DNA of 64,000 bases from Tenacibaculum finnmarkense. Its GTDB lineage: Bacteria > Bacteroidota > Bacteroidia > Flavobacteriales > Flavobacteriaceae. Shown piece by piece: positions 1-7,876 of the stretch. The translations under genes were made by a program, and so were the position numbers. The notes under the pieces were generated by a model. That model ran no database searches. It was not told where the DNA came from and saw only the letters and a program-made list of their open reading frames with translations. The stretch's first letter is position 1, and every line of letters begins with the position of its first letter. The DNA lies in NCBI RefSeq assembly GCF_900239185.1, contig NZ_OENA01000066.1, positions 20,013 through 84,012 of the forward strand, written 5' to 3'.

Positions 1-2
1 CT

Positions 3-821
3 ATAGTTTCTGAATTAGTGGGCTTATCGGGAGGAACAATTCAAAAATTTGCACCAAAATTAAACCTACCTGAAAATATTAATATTGTTACTATCCTTAA
101 AAAGGTTGTATTTATTTTTATATTTATTCCGCTTTTAATTGCCGCTTTAAATATTTTAAATATTGAATCTATTTCTGAACCAGCAACAAACATGCTAGAG
201 ATTTTCTTTGCTGCAATTCCTAAAATATTAGTTGCTACATTAATCTTAATTATTTTTGTTATTGGTGGTAAGTTTTTAAGTAATTTAATTAAAGATTTAT
301 TAGATAGTTTAAACTTAAACGAAATATTAAAAAGCGCTAATTTAGATTCTTTTACAGGTAAAGCAAATGTTGAAAAATTAATTTCAAATATTGTATATGC
401 TTTTATCGTATTATTTGGTGTAATGACTGCTATTGATAAATTAGAATTCAGCAAGCTTTCTGAAATTATGAATACCGTTTTAAACCTTGCAGGAAATATT
501 TTATTCGGATTACTTATTTTAGCAATCGGAAATTGGATTGCAACTATCGCTTCTAAAAACTTTATGAAAAGTGATGACAATAAATTTGTAGGAAGTATTG
601 TTAAAGTTGCTATTTTGGCAGTTTTCTTAGCAATCGGATTAGGTAAAATGGGTATTGCTGATGATATTATCAATTTAGCGTTCGGAATAACACTTGGCGC
701 AGTAGCATTAACAGTAGTACTTTCTTTTGGATTAGGTGGTCGTGAGGCTGGCGGTAAACAAATGGAAAAAATATTAAATAAATTTAGCAAAAACACAAAT
801 GATGTTGCCGATAAAAAATAA
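3..821 (+). CDS. Mechanosensitive ion channel family protein, 5' truncated
   Basis: The reading frame is open to the left window edge, so the first GTG (position 18) is not a credible start and the N-terminus lies outside. The visible 272 codons hold about five hydrophobic segments interrupted by Gly-rich turns, and the end is basic and hydrophilic. This fits small-conductance mechanosensitive channel proteins with repeated conserved TM helices (PF05552 type), which sit in the inner membrane and release solutes on hypo-osmotic shock. I see no C-terminal MscS beta domain before the stop, so this is probably the TM-helix-repeat subclass. A strong hairpin terminator follows. Family call is fairly sure; exact subclass is inference. 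Confidence 0.7.
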   Translation: MVSELVGLSGGTIQKFAPKLNLPENINIVTILKKVVFIFIFIPLLIAALNILNIESISEPATNMLEIFFAAIPKILVATLILIIFVIGGKFLSNLIKDLLDSLNLNEILKSANLDSFTGKANVEKLISNIVYAFIVLFGVMTAIDKLEFSKLSEIMNTVLNLAGNILFGLLILAIGNWIATIASKNFMKSDDNKFVGSIVKVAILAVFLAIGLGKMGIADDIINLAFGITLGAVALTVVLSFGLGGREAGGKQMEKILNKFSKNTNDVADKK

Positions 822-850
822 GGTTAAAACAACGGCTATCAACTAATTAC

Positions 851-876
851 AAAAGCACCTCTATTGAGGTGCTTTT
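851..876 (+). terminator. Intrinsic terminator after the channel gene
   Basis: An 11-bp perfect stem (AAAAGCACCTC / GAGGTGCTTTT) with a TATT loop is followed by a T-rich run, 30 bp after the stop codon. Confidence 0.85.
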
Positions 877-1040
877 TTATTAAAATAAAAATGGATATTT
901 TAATTGGTTTACAAGTATTTTTAAGTGACCTTTAAGCAGCAAATGTATCTTACTTATAGTGAAGATAAATACCGCATATTTTTCATCAAAAAAACAACTT
1001 ACTTAAATTCTTATAAACCTAAATCAAATTATAAAAAAAA

Positions 1041-1529
1041 ATGAAAAAGACCTTACTTTTTATGCTATTTTTAGCTACAATTTCAACAACTATTGGCTGT
1101 AAAACGACCGCATCGGCGGTAAACACCAAACTAGACAATAAAACCGAAAAAATCCTAAAAGGAAACTGGACTATTAGCGCAGTCAATTACACAGGTGCTA
1201 ACTTATTTAAAGTAACCTCGTTTAATATTGCCGATTCTAACTGTTTTGTAGGAAGTAATTGGAGTTTTATTTCTAACAATAACAAAGGGCAAATGAGCCT
1301 TAACAACCCGAGTACTTCTTGTGTTGATTTTAATTCGCCAACTACTTGGTACATTAACAAAGATGGAAATTTTGTATTAAAAATAATCAACAGTCATAAA
1401 GCGAAAAACGTAAATAATGGCTTTGTTTTAAACATCAATAACTTAACACAAACAAGTTTTGATTTAGTTGATAAAATTAACGTTGCAGGTGCAATTAAAA
1501 ACATCACTTACTCTTTTCAAAGAAAATAA
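1041..1529 (+). CDS. Lipocalin-like lipoprotein
   Basis: A 162-residue protein with a short signal peptide ending in a lipobox (TIGC, lipidated Cys20), so it is exported and membrane anchored. The mature part starts with a WxI-type strand (GNWTISAVNY) and continues as alternating beta strands with Trp and aromatic residues, as in small bacterial lipocalin-like domains that bind hydrophobic ligands. It sits 67 bp upstream of an OmpA-family lipoprotein on the same strand and is probably co-transcribed with it; this pairing is familiar from other flavobacteria (recollection). Ligand unknown. Confidence 0.7.
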   Translation: MKKTLLFMLFLATISTTIGCKTTASAVNTKLDNKTEKILKGNWTISAVNYTGANLFKVTSFNIADSNCFVGSNWSFISNNNKGQMSLNNPSTSCVDFNSPTTWYINKDGNFVLKIINSHKAKNVNNGFVLNINNLTQTSFDLVDKINVAGAIKNITYSFQRK

Positions 1530-1596
1530 TACAACACTCATTTAGCAGTAAAAATCACATACTTTTAAAAACAACATCATTTTTAAAAAATACATC

Positions 1597-2292
1597 ATGA
1601 AAAAAACAATTATTTATAGCTTTTCGGTTTTAGTTCTAACAAGTAGTTTACTTACTTCTTGTGGCGCTGTTAAAAATGCTAATAACACCCAAAAAGGAGC
1701 CGTAATTGGTACTACTGCGGGCGCAATTTTAGGCGCTGTTCTTGGTAATAATTTAGGGAATGGTAAAAACTCAGAACTAGGCGCTGTTTTAGGAGGCGTT
1801 GTAGGTGGTGTTGCCGGCGGAACTATCGGTAATAAAATGGACAAACAAGCCCGTGAAATTAAAGAAGTTTTACCCGGAGCTGAAGTAGAAAGAGTTGGTG
1901 AAGGAATTATGCTTACTTTAGGTGAAAGTGCCGTTCGCTTTAACACCAATAAATCGAGTTTAACAACAGCTGCTAAAGCAAATTTAGACAAATTAGTTCC
2001 TGTTTTTGAAAGCTATAACAATACCGATATTGTAATTTATGGCTATACCGATAGTACTGGTAGGGCTGAATACAACCTAACTCTTTCGGGTAAAAGAGCC
2101 GATGCGGTAAGAAATTACTTAGCTAGTAAAGGACTTTCAGCAAGCCGATTTAAAACCAAAGGTTTAGGAATTAACGACCCAATTGCCTCTAACCAAACAA
2201 AAGAAGGAAGAAGTAAAAACAGGCGTGTTGAATTTGCTATTGTAGCTAACCAACAAATGATTAAAGAAGCGAAACAAGAAGTAAAACAATAA
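1597..2292 (+). CDS. OmpA-family lipoprotein with glycine zipper
   Basis: 231 residues. Lipobox LLTSC puts the lipidated Cys at residue 22. Residues about 32-85 form a Gly/Ala-rich glycine-zipper segment with GxxxG spacing. Residues about 110-225 form an OmpA C-terminal peptidoglycan-binding domain, with the typical YGYTDSTG turn and the NRRVEF ending that precedes the last strand. Expected role: an outer-membrane lipoprotein that tethers the envelope to peptidoglycan. The gene ends in a strong terminator, so the lipocalin-ompA unit closes here. Confidence 0.9.
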   Translation: MKKTIIYSFSVLVLTSSLLTSCGAVKNANNTQKGAVIGTTAGAILGAVLGNNLGNGKNSELGAVLGGVVGGVAGGTIGNKMDKQAREIKEVLPGAEVERVGEGIMLTLGESAVRFNTNKSSLTTAAKANLDKLVPVFESYNNTDIVIYGYTDSTGRAEYNLTLSGKRADAVRNYLASKGLSASRFKTKGLGINDPIASNQTKEGRSKNRRVEFAIVANQQMIKEAKQEVKQ

Positions 2293-2311
2293 GAATTTCG
2301 TTATTTTATAT

Positions 2312-2340
2312 AAAAGGCTACTCAAATGAGTAGCCTTTTT
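2312..2340 (+). terminator. Intrinsic terminator after the OmpA gene
   Basis: A 12-bp stem (AAAAGGCTACTC / GAGTAGCCTTTT) with an AAAT loop and T run lies 20 bp after the OmpA stop. Confidence 0.9.
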
Positions 2341-2373
2341 TGTGCAATCAATCCATAACTTTTCATAATTTTG
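2340..2373 (+). promoter_or_regulatory. Candidate promoter of rlmD
   Basis: TAATTTTG at 2366-2373 matches the Bacteroidota -7 element TAnnTTTG. A TTG at 2340-2342, inside the T tail of the preceding terminator, lies 23 bp upstream and could be the -33 element. The start codon is 22 bp downstream. Confidence 0.55.
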
Positions 2374-2394
2374 CAAACTTATACATAACAGAAG

Positions 2395-3846
2395 ATGCCA
2401 CGTAGAGAACGAAATAAATTTGTAAGAAAGAATCAAGTTTTAGAATTAAGAATTGAAGATTATGCTTTTGGAGGAAAAGGAATCGCAAGAATAAAATCCG
2501 AAGAAGGTAGTTTTGTTGTTTTTGTACCTAATACGTTACCAGGTCAATTGGTAAAAGCACAAATTAGCAAATCGAGTAAAAAATATGCCGAAGCAAAATT
2601 AATTGATGTTTTAGAAGCGTCAAAAGATGAAGTTGCCCTGCCTTTTCAAGACATTCCAGGAGCACCTTATATTCAATTACCCATTGAATTACAACATCAA
2701 TATAAAAAAGAAAGTACCTTATCGTTATTTAAAAGGATTGGTAAAGTTGAAAATATTGAAGACTTATTTGATGAATTTATCAGCTCTCCAAACGTATTTC
2801 ACTACAGAAATAAAATGGAATATGGTTTTTCAGCAATTGGATATGATAGAGTTAACAAAACCGATGCCGATTTTTTTACCTTAGGATTTAAACGCCGTGG
2901 AACTTGGTGGATGGGTGATAACCTAAACAAAGATTCTGGTTTATTTGACACCCAAGTTGAAGACAGCTTAAAAATAATTCGTGAATACTGTGAAAAAACA
3001 GGTTTAGCGCCTTGGCACGGACCAAAAAGAGAAGGTTTCTTCCGATATTTCGTAGTACGTAAATCGTACAAAACCAACGAATTATTATTTAATTTAGTAA
3101 CTACTTCTGCTGATTTACCAAAATTTGACATGCCCGCTTTTGTGAGTTTATTAAAAGATATTTTTGGAGATCGTTTAGCAGGATTACTACACACAATTAA
3201 CGATGAAGTTGGCGATAGAACCATTGCAACATCAGGAAGTATTGAGCTTATTACTGGTAAAGATAAAATTGTGGAAGAATTATTAGGTTTAAATTTTGAA
3301 ATTAGCATGAAAAGCTTTTTTCAAACGAATCCTAAATCGGCAGAAAAACTATACACCAAAGTAGTTGATTATGCTTTAGAAAACAAAGAAGCTATTGACA
3401 ACACCGTTGTAATGGATTTATTCTGTGGAACAGGAACTATCGGGCAAATTTTAGCATCAAGAAGTGAAAATGCCAAAATAGTTGGAGTTGATATTGTAGC
3501 CTCTGCAATTGAAGATGCCAAAGAAAATGCCAAACGAAATAACATTGAAGGCTTACAATTTTATGCTGCCGATGTTGGTAAATTTTTATATGAACATCCG
3601 CAGTATCAAAATAAAATTAAAACCATTATTTTAGATCCTGCTCGTGCTGGTATTGCTCCGAAAACATTGCGTAAAATCATCCGCTTAAATGCCGACAGAA
3701 TGGTCTATGTTTCTTGTAATCCTGCAACACAGGCTCGTGATACTGAAGAATTAATGAACGCTGGTTATAAACTAAAAAAGATTAGTTTAGTAGATCAGTT
3801 TCCGCACACAGCACATATAGAAACTGTTGTTTTATTCGAAAAATAA
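2395..3846 (+). CDS. rlmD: 23S rRNA (uracil-C5)-methyltransferase RlmD
   Basis: 483 residues. The N-terminus carries a TRAM-like RNA-binding domain (about residues 8-65). The C-terminal half is a class I SAM methyltransferase with the SAM motif DLFCGTGTIG from residue 341, the DPARAG segment, and the catalytic Cys441 in YVSCNP, as in the RlmD/TrmA family that methylates U1939 of 23S rRNA. The Fe-S cysteine cluster of E. coli RlmD is not seen in the N-terminal region. The ATG start follows a good promoter at proper spacing. RlmD versus another TrmA-family paralogue cannot be decided from sequence alone. Confidence 0.85.
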   Translation: MPRRERNKFVRKNQVLELRIEDYAFGGKGIARIKSEEGSFVVFVPNTLPGQLVKAQISKSSKKYAEAKLIDVLEASKDEVALPFQDIPGAPYIQLPIELQHQYKKESTLSLFKRIGKVENIEDLFDEFISSPNVFHYRNKMEYGFSAIGYDRVNKTDADFFTLGFKRRGTWWMGDNLNKDSGLFDTQVEDSLKIIREYCEKTGLAPWHGPKREGFFRYFVVRKSYKTNELLFNLVTTSADLPKFDMPAFVSLLKDIFGDRLAGLLHTINDEVGDRTIATSGSIELITGKDKIVEELLGLNFEISMKSFFQTNPKSAEKLYTKVVDYALENKEAIDNTVVMDLFCGTGTIGQILASRSENAKIVGVDIVASAIEDAKENAKRNNIEGLQFYAADVGKFLYEHPQYQNKIKTIILDPARAGIAPKTLRKIIRLNADRMVYVSCNPATQARDTEELMNAGYKLKKISLVDQFPHTAHIETVVLFEK

Positions 3847-3870
3847 ACCTTTTACCTTATTAATTATTAA

Positions 3871-4347
3871 ATGAAAAAATATATCCTTCTTTTGTGTAGT
3901 TGTTTTATAGGATTTTCAGCTTGTGAAAAAGATGATTTCTGTATTCAAAACCCTGTAACACCTAACTTAGTGTTGCGTTTTTATGATAAAAAAGATACTT
4001 CTAAAAAAAAGAAGGTTACCCGTTTTTCTATTATAGCACAAGGTAAAGACAGTCTTTTTGTAAATAAAGAAGCTGATTCAATAAATATCCCTTTAAACAG
4101 TTTGGCTACCCAAACTGTTTATACCTTAAAAATGAATGCTACCGATAATTTAGCAATCAATAACAAAATAGCGACATTAACTATAAATTATAAGCCCGAA
4201 CAAGCTTATGTTTCTCGTTCGTGTGGCTATAAAGTTATTTTTAATGATGTAAATTTAAAGCATACAGGTTGGATTGATAACATATCAACTTCTGAAATTA
4301 CGACTATTGACAATCAAACAAAAGCACATGTACAAGTATATTATTAG
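3871..4347 (+). CDS. DUF6452-type lipoprotein
   Basis: 158 residues with a lipobox (FSAC, Cys18). The mature part contains paired Cys residues (EKDDFCIQNP near the start, SRSCGYK near residue 117) and beta-rich segments. I recall this as DUF6452, a flavobacterial family of unknown function found next to DUF6048. It starts 24 bp after rlmD, and its last 20 bases overlap the start of the next gene in another frame, which suggests translational coupling. Family name is from memory. Confidence 0.7.
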   Translation: MKKYILLLCSCFIGFSACEKDDFCIQNPVTPNLVLRFYDKKDTSKKKKVTRFSIIAQGKDSLFVNKEADSINIPLNSLATQTVYTLKMNATDNLAINNKIATLTINYKPEQAYVSRSCGYKVIFNDVNLKHTGWIDNISTSEITTIDNQTKAHVQVYY

Positions 4348-5026
4348 TAGCTATTTACTATTTGTTTCTGTAAATGGTTTTTCTCAGAAAACAGCATCAT
4401 CTGAAATAAAAAAAGACACGCTAACCTATAAAACACGTACAGGTTTACGTTTAGGTGTTGATATCAGCAAACCCGCATTAGCAATTGTTGACAAAAGTTA
4501 CAGTGGTTTAGAATTTGTAGGTGATTATCGTGTTTCTAAAAATTGGTATGTAGCCGCCGAAGTAGGCTACGAAGAAGAAATTAGCTTTGAAGACTTTACC
4601 TGTTCAACCGCCAAAGGAAATTTTATTCGGCTTGGTGCTAACTACAATGCCTATAAAAATTGGCTAGACATGAATAACGAAATTTATGTTGGCTTTAGGT
4701 ATGCTGCGGCGCTTTTTGATCAAACTTTAAATAGCTATAAAACAAATGTTGGCACGCCTTATTTTCCTTCAAACACTATAAAAAAACCGATTACAGAAAC
4801 AGGGCTTACCGCACATTGGACTGAAATTCAACTAGGTATTAAAGTAGAAACATTTAAAAACTTATTTTTAAGCGCAGGCGTTTCTTATAAGGTAATGCTT
4901 CACTTAAACGATCAAAAAAACTTTAAAACATTATATGCCCCAGGCTTCAATCGTGTTTTTGAAAGCAATACTGGTTTTGGGTTTAATTACAGCATTTCCT
5001 ACTTTATTCCTTTTGTTAATAACTAA
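4328..5026 (+). CDS. DUF6048-type outer-membrane beta-barrel protein
   Basis: 232 residues from the chosen ATG at 4328. An in-frame upstream ATG at 4274 would put 18 hydrophilic residues before the signal peptide, so the internal start (MYKYIISSYLLF, cleavage after VNGFSQ) is preferred. The mature chain is rich in alternating aromatic beta strands (NWYVAAEVGY, IYVGFRYAAALF, GFGFNYSISYF) and ends in an aromatic-rich final strand, as in small outer-membrane barrels. It overlaps the preceding lipoprotein gene by 20 bp, so the two probably act together in the envelope. Function unknown; DUF6048 is recollection. Confidence 0.65.
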   Translation: MYKYIISSYLLFVSVNGFSQKTASSEIKKDTLTYKTRTGLRLGVDISKPALAIVDKSYSGLEFVGDYRVSKNWYVAAEVGYEEEISFEDFTCSTAKGNFIRLGANYNAYKNWLDMNNEIYVGFRYAAALFDQTLNSYKTNVGTPYFPSNTIKKPITETGLTAHWTEIQLGIKVETFKNLFLSAGVSYKVMLHLNDQKNFKTLYAPGFNRVFESNTGFGFNYSISYFIPFVNN

Positions 5027-5088
5027 TTTAAGCTACTAAGCCTTATTTTTACTACCTTTACACCTTGTAATCATTAAACTTATTAACA

Positions 5089-6036
5089 ATGAATAAAATT
5101 CCAAGCGTAAATTTAGCAGATTTTTTATCTGAAGATAAAAATAGAAAACAAAAATTTATCAATGAAATTGGTGACGCTTATCAAAACATCGGTTTTGTAG
5201 CTTTAAAAGGTCATTTTTTAGATGATGAGTTAGTTGATAATTTATATACTGAAATTAAAAACTTTTTCGATTTACCAACCGAGATAAAAGAGAAATATGA
5301 AATTCCTGGTATTGGCGGACAAAGAGGTTATATTTCTTTTGGAAAAGAAAGTGCTAAAGGAAAAAAAGAAGGCGATTTAAAAGAATTCTGGCATTTTGGG
5401 CAGTATGTAGATGCGGCATCTAAATACGCTAAAGAATATCCTGAAAATGTAAACGTTGAAGAACTTGCTAAGTTTAATGAAATAGGTAAAAAAACCTATC
5501 AAATGCTAGAGAAAACAGCCAAATATGTGCTACGTTCATTGGCGTTACATTTAGATTTAGAGGAAACTTACTTTGATAATTTCATTAAAGATGGAAACAG
5601 TATTTTGCGTCCTATCCACTACCCGCCTATTCAAAGCGAACCTAAAGGTGCTGAAAGAGCAGCTGCTCATGGCGATATTAATTTAATTACCTTATTAATG
5701 GGTGCGCAAGGAAAAGGATTGCAAGTTCAAAACAATAATGGTGATTGGCTTGATGCCGTTGCGCAACCTGATGAATTGATGATTAATGTGGGTGATATGT
5801 TGTCGCGCCATAGTAATAATAAATTAAAATCAACCATACATCGAGTAACCAATCCGCCGAAAGAATTATGGGGAACATCGCGTTATTCAATTCCATTTTT
5901 TATGCACCCTGTTTCTGATATGAAATTAGATGTTTTAGAAAATTGTATTGACCAGCAAAACCCAAAACAATTTGAAGATATTACCGCTGGTGAATTTTTA
6001 GACGAACGCCTACGTGAATTAGGCTTAAAAAAATAA
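5089..6036 (+). CDS. 2-oxoglutarate/Fe(II) dioxygenase, isopenicillin N synthase-like
   Basis: 315 residues. The fold is that of the isopenicillin N synthase family: an N-terminal DIOX_N region, then a 2OG-FeII domain with the iron triad His194, Asp196 (HGDINL) and His251 (TIHRV), and the Arg265-x-Ser267 pair (RYSIPFF) that normally binds 2-oxoglutarate. It should be a cytosolic oxygenase; the substrate cannot be told from sequence. The DUF6048 gene ends 62 bp upstream and a SUI1-like gene starts 27 bp downstream on the same strand. Confidence 0.8.
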   Translation: MNKIPSVNLADFLSEDKNRKQKFINEIGDAYQNIGFVALKGHFLDDELVDNLYTEIKNFFDLPTEIKEKYEIPGIGGQRGYISFGKESAKGKKEGDLKEFWHFGQYVDAASKYAKEYPENVNVEELAKFNEIGKKTYQMLEKTAKYVLRSLALHLDLEETYFDNFIKDGNSILRPIHYPPIQSEPKGAERAAAHGDINLITLLMGAQGKGLQVQNNNGDWLDAVAQPDELMINVGDMLSRHSNNKLKSTIHRVTNPPKELWGTSRYSIPFFMHPVSDMKLDVLENCIDQQNPKQFEDITAGEFLDERLRELGLKK

Positions 6037-6063
6037 GCCAAAAAAACAACAATATAAACAAGC

Positions 6064-6387
6064 ATGGATTTTAAAGATCAATTAAAAAACTTATTTCCCG
6101 ATCATCAAGAAAGCGAAGTAAAGGTTGAAAAAAAGTCAGCAATTTGGCTACAAGACGACCCGATACTTTGTAAGTATGAAAAACGCAAAGGAAAACCTAC
6201 TACTATTTTAGATGGCTATACCGGCGCTACCGAAGATTTTAAAAAATTAGCCAAAGAGATTAAAACCAAACTTAGTGTTGGTGGTAGTTTTAAGGATGAT
6301 AAAATAATTATCCAAGGTGATTATCGTGATAAAATCATGCAAATTTTAAAAGATAAAGGCTTTAACGTTAAACGTGTTGGAGGTTAA
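6064..6387 (+). CDS. SUI1/YciH-like translation initiation factor
   Basis: 107 residues. An N-terminal linker is followed by a SUI1/eIF1-like domain with the basic segment YEKRKGKPTTIL and a C-terminal GxxxDxKIIIQGDYRDKI core, the usual pattern of bacterial YciH-type proteins that influence start-codon selection. The length is normal. It lies 27 bp after the oxygenase gene and ends 14 bp before a very strong terminator, so it closes this unit. Confidence 0.85.
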   Translation: MDFKDQLKNLFPDHQESEVKVEKKSAIWLQDDPILCKYEKRKGKPTTILDGYTGATEDFKKLAKEIKTKLSVGGSFKDDKIIIQGDYRDKIMQILKDKGFNVKRVGG

Positions 6388-6400
6388 TCTAAATCATAAA

Positions 6401-6437
6401 AAAAAGTGTTAGAATTTACAAATTCTAACACTTTTTT
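6401..6437. terminator. Strong intrinsic terminator after the SUI1 gene
   Basis: A 16-bp perfect stem (AAAAAGTGTTAGAATT / AATTCTAACACTTTTT) with a TACA loop. Both flanks are A/T tracts, so it could work in both directions. Confidence 0.9.
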
Positions 6438-6489
6438 TTATTTTAAGAGCCTAGCCTCCAAAAAATTTTGTAACATCAAAATAGTATGG

Positions 6490-6508
6490 CAAGGGTTTAA
6501 AACCCTTG
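6490..6508. repeat. Perfect 19-bp palindrome
   Basis: CAAGGGTTTAAAACCCTTG is almost fully self-complementary and lies in the convergent gap between the SUI1 and cytochrome peroxidase genes. It is not followed by a T run, so it is more likely a REP-like unit than a terminator. Confidence 0.5.
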
Positions 6509-6525
6509 TTTTAAAAATAAAAATG

Positions 6526-6612
6526 CGTCAAACTGAATTTAGTTCAGTTTCACATCCTGATTTGCCGTCGTTTTTTGCCACTATATTTTTTCAGATGAAA
6601 TTGAAACAAATT
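6526..6612. repeat. R2 family dispersed repeat, degenerate copy A
   Basis: Contains the family core (CAAACTGAATTTAGTTCAG, then CATCCTGATTTGCCGTCGTT) and the sub-terminal stretch TTTTTTCAGATGAAA seen at the ends of other copies. The terminal TTTAAACAGGCTC is eroded to GAAACAAATTC. Confidence 0.65.
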
Positions 6613-6658
6613 CTAATTATCTTTTAAGTTTAAAATTTTCTTTGTAGCAAAACCCCCT

Positions 6659-6740
6659 AGCCCCGATTGAAGCATTTGTTTGAGCTCCTTTTTTGATTTT
6701 TTTCAAAAAAGAGCGAGTGCGGAAAGCGGGAAATTGCTTC
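6659..6740 (+). repeat. R1 structured repeat, copy 1
   Basis: An 82-bp element. The outer stem GAAGCA (6669-6674) pairs with TGCTTC (6735-6740). The inner hairpin GCTC-TTTTTTGA (6684-6696) pairs with TCAAAAAA-GAGC (6703-6714). CCCG (6662-6665) lies outside the outer stem and CGGG (6727-6730) inside it, so that pairing would form a pseudoknot. It is identical at 81 of 82 positions to the inverted copy at 9411-9492. It may be a member of a flavobacterial RNA motif such as Flavo-1 (untested). Confidence 0.75.
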
Positions 6741-6769
6741 AAATAAATATCAAAGAAAACAAATACTTT

Positions 6770-7807
6770 TTATAAATTTTCTTTATCTGAAGTAAGAGTT
6801 TCTAAAAATGCTTTTATACTCTTAATATCCGATGCTTCTAAATCTTTGTCTAACTGAACTTTCCCCATTATTCTGATGGCATCTTCTAATTCAGCAACAC
6901 TTCCGTCATGAAAATAAGGCGCTGTTTTTGCTACATTTCGTAACGATGGCACTTTAAAAGCATACAAATCAACCTCTTTATTTGTTAATAAAAACACGCC
7001 TTTATCAATCACTTTACTTTTAGTATGCTCCCAGTAAGGTCTTATATCACTACCAAAACCTCTAATTTTTCCGCCACCAACTCCCGGGCCGTCATGGCAA
7101 TTAACACAACCTCGAGACATAAAAACAAACAAGCCTTTTTTCTCTTGCTGATTTAATGCTTGCTGATCTCCTTTTAAATATTCGTCAAATTTTGAAGGCA
7201 TTAATAAGGTTCGCTCAAAAGCGCCAATGGCTTTTGTTAAATTATCAAAACTGATTGGATTCGCTTGATTTGGATACGCTTTTTTAAATAAATTTTGGTA
7301 TTTTTCAATTTTACTAATTTTATCAACAACGGCTTGTTCACTTTCCATTGCCATTTCTACAGGATTTAAAATGGGCATTCCTGCTTGTTCTTCTACCGTT
7401 TTTGCTCGTCCGTCCCAAAATTGAGCAATATGCAAACTCGAATTAAATACCGTAGGCGCATTTCTAGTACCTGTTTTACCATCAACTCCTTTTGATACCG
7501 CTTCGGTATCGGCACCAAAATTTTCTAAATCATGACACGATGCACAACTAATCGTATTATCTTTTGATAACCTTTTTTCTTCAAATAATAATTTCCCTAA
7601 AAATACTTTATCGTTAGTAAGCTCATTAAAAGAAACATAATCGTTTGCTGGCAATGGCGAAAAAATTCTAGTTGCTTCCGATAATAAATTTTTATAATCG
7701 TCTTTTTCAGGTATTTCAACCACTTCTTTATTTTTACTACACGAATAAAAAATAGCAAAGCCAACTATCAATATTATTCTTAAGTTAAAAAAATGTTTGT
7801 TTTTCAT
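6770..7807 (-). CDS. Di-haem cytochrome c peroxidase, lipoprotein
   Basis: 345 residues. Lipobox-like YSCS gives a lipidated Cys23. There are two c-type haem sites, Cys88-Ala-Ser-Cys91-His92 and Cys234-Val-Asn-Cys237-His238, at the spacing of the CcpA/MauG family. Conserved stretches include GTRNAPTVFN and FKVPSLRNVAKTAPYFHDG. Expected role: periplasmic reduction of H2O2 with electrons from cytochrome c, or a MauG-type oxidation. It is divergent from two HmuY-like genes, with overlapping promoters. The whole cassette is flanked by R1 copies 1 and 2. Confidence 0.9.
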   Translation of the reverse strand: MKNKHFFNLRIILIVGFAIFYSCSKNKEVVEIPEKDDYKNLLSEATRIFSPLPANDYVSFNELTNDKVFLGKLLFEEKRLSKDNTISCASCHDLENFGADTEAVSKGVDGKTGTRNAPTVFNSSLHIAQFWDGRAKTVEEQAGMPILNPVEMAMESEQAVVDKISKIEKYQNLFKKAYPNQANPISFDNLTKAIGAFERTLLMPSKFDEYLKGDQQALNQQEKKGLFVFMSRGCVNCHDGPGVGGGKIRGFGSDIRPYWEHTKSKVIDKGVFLLTNKEVDLYAFKVPSLRNVAKTAPYFHDGSVAELEDAIRIMGKVQLDKDLEASDIKSIKAFLETLTSDKENL

Positions 7808-7816
7808 TATTTTTAT

Positions 7817-7845
7817 TTGATTTTAGTTTAAATTAAATACATTTG
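7817..7845 (+). promoter_or_regulatory. Promoter of the HmuY pair
   Basis: TTG at 7817-7819, an 18-bp spacer and TACATTTG at 7838-7845 match the Bacteroidota TTG/TAnnTTTG consensus. The expected transcript start is about 25 bp before the ATG at 7877. Confidence 0.7.
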
Positions 7846-7853
7846 CAAATATA
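7841..7853 (-). promoter_or_regulatory. Divergent -7 box of the cytochrome peroxidase, inside a palindrome
   Basis: On the minus strand TATATTTG (7846-7853) matches TAnnTTTG. It overlaps the palindrome ATTTGCAAAT (7841-7850), which also contains the end of the plus-strand -7 box. The two promoters are back to back on one symmetric site, a natural place for a common regulator (inference). No TTG was found at the -33 position for this strand. Confidence 0.5.
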
Positions 7854-7876
7854 TAATTAATCTAAATAAAGATAGA

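Noticed and set aside
41..796. Long minus-strand ORF opposite the mechanosensitive channel gene
   Set aside because: It mirrors the real gene; the plus-strand frame has clear membrane-segment structure and a terminator, while the minus frame has none.
6406..6627. 73-codon plus-strand ORF across the gap after the SUI1 gene
   Set aside because: It reads through a terminator hairpin, a palindrome and R2 copy A; composition follows the repeats.
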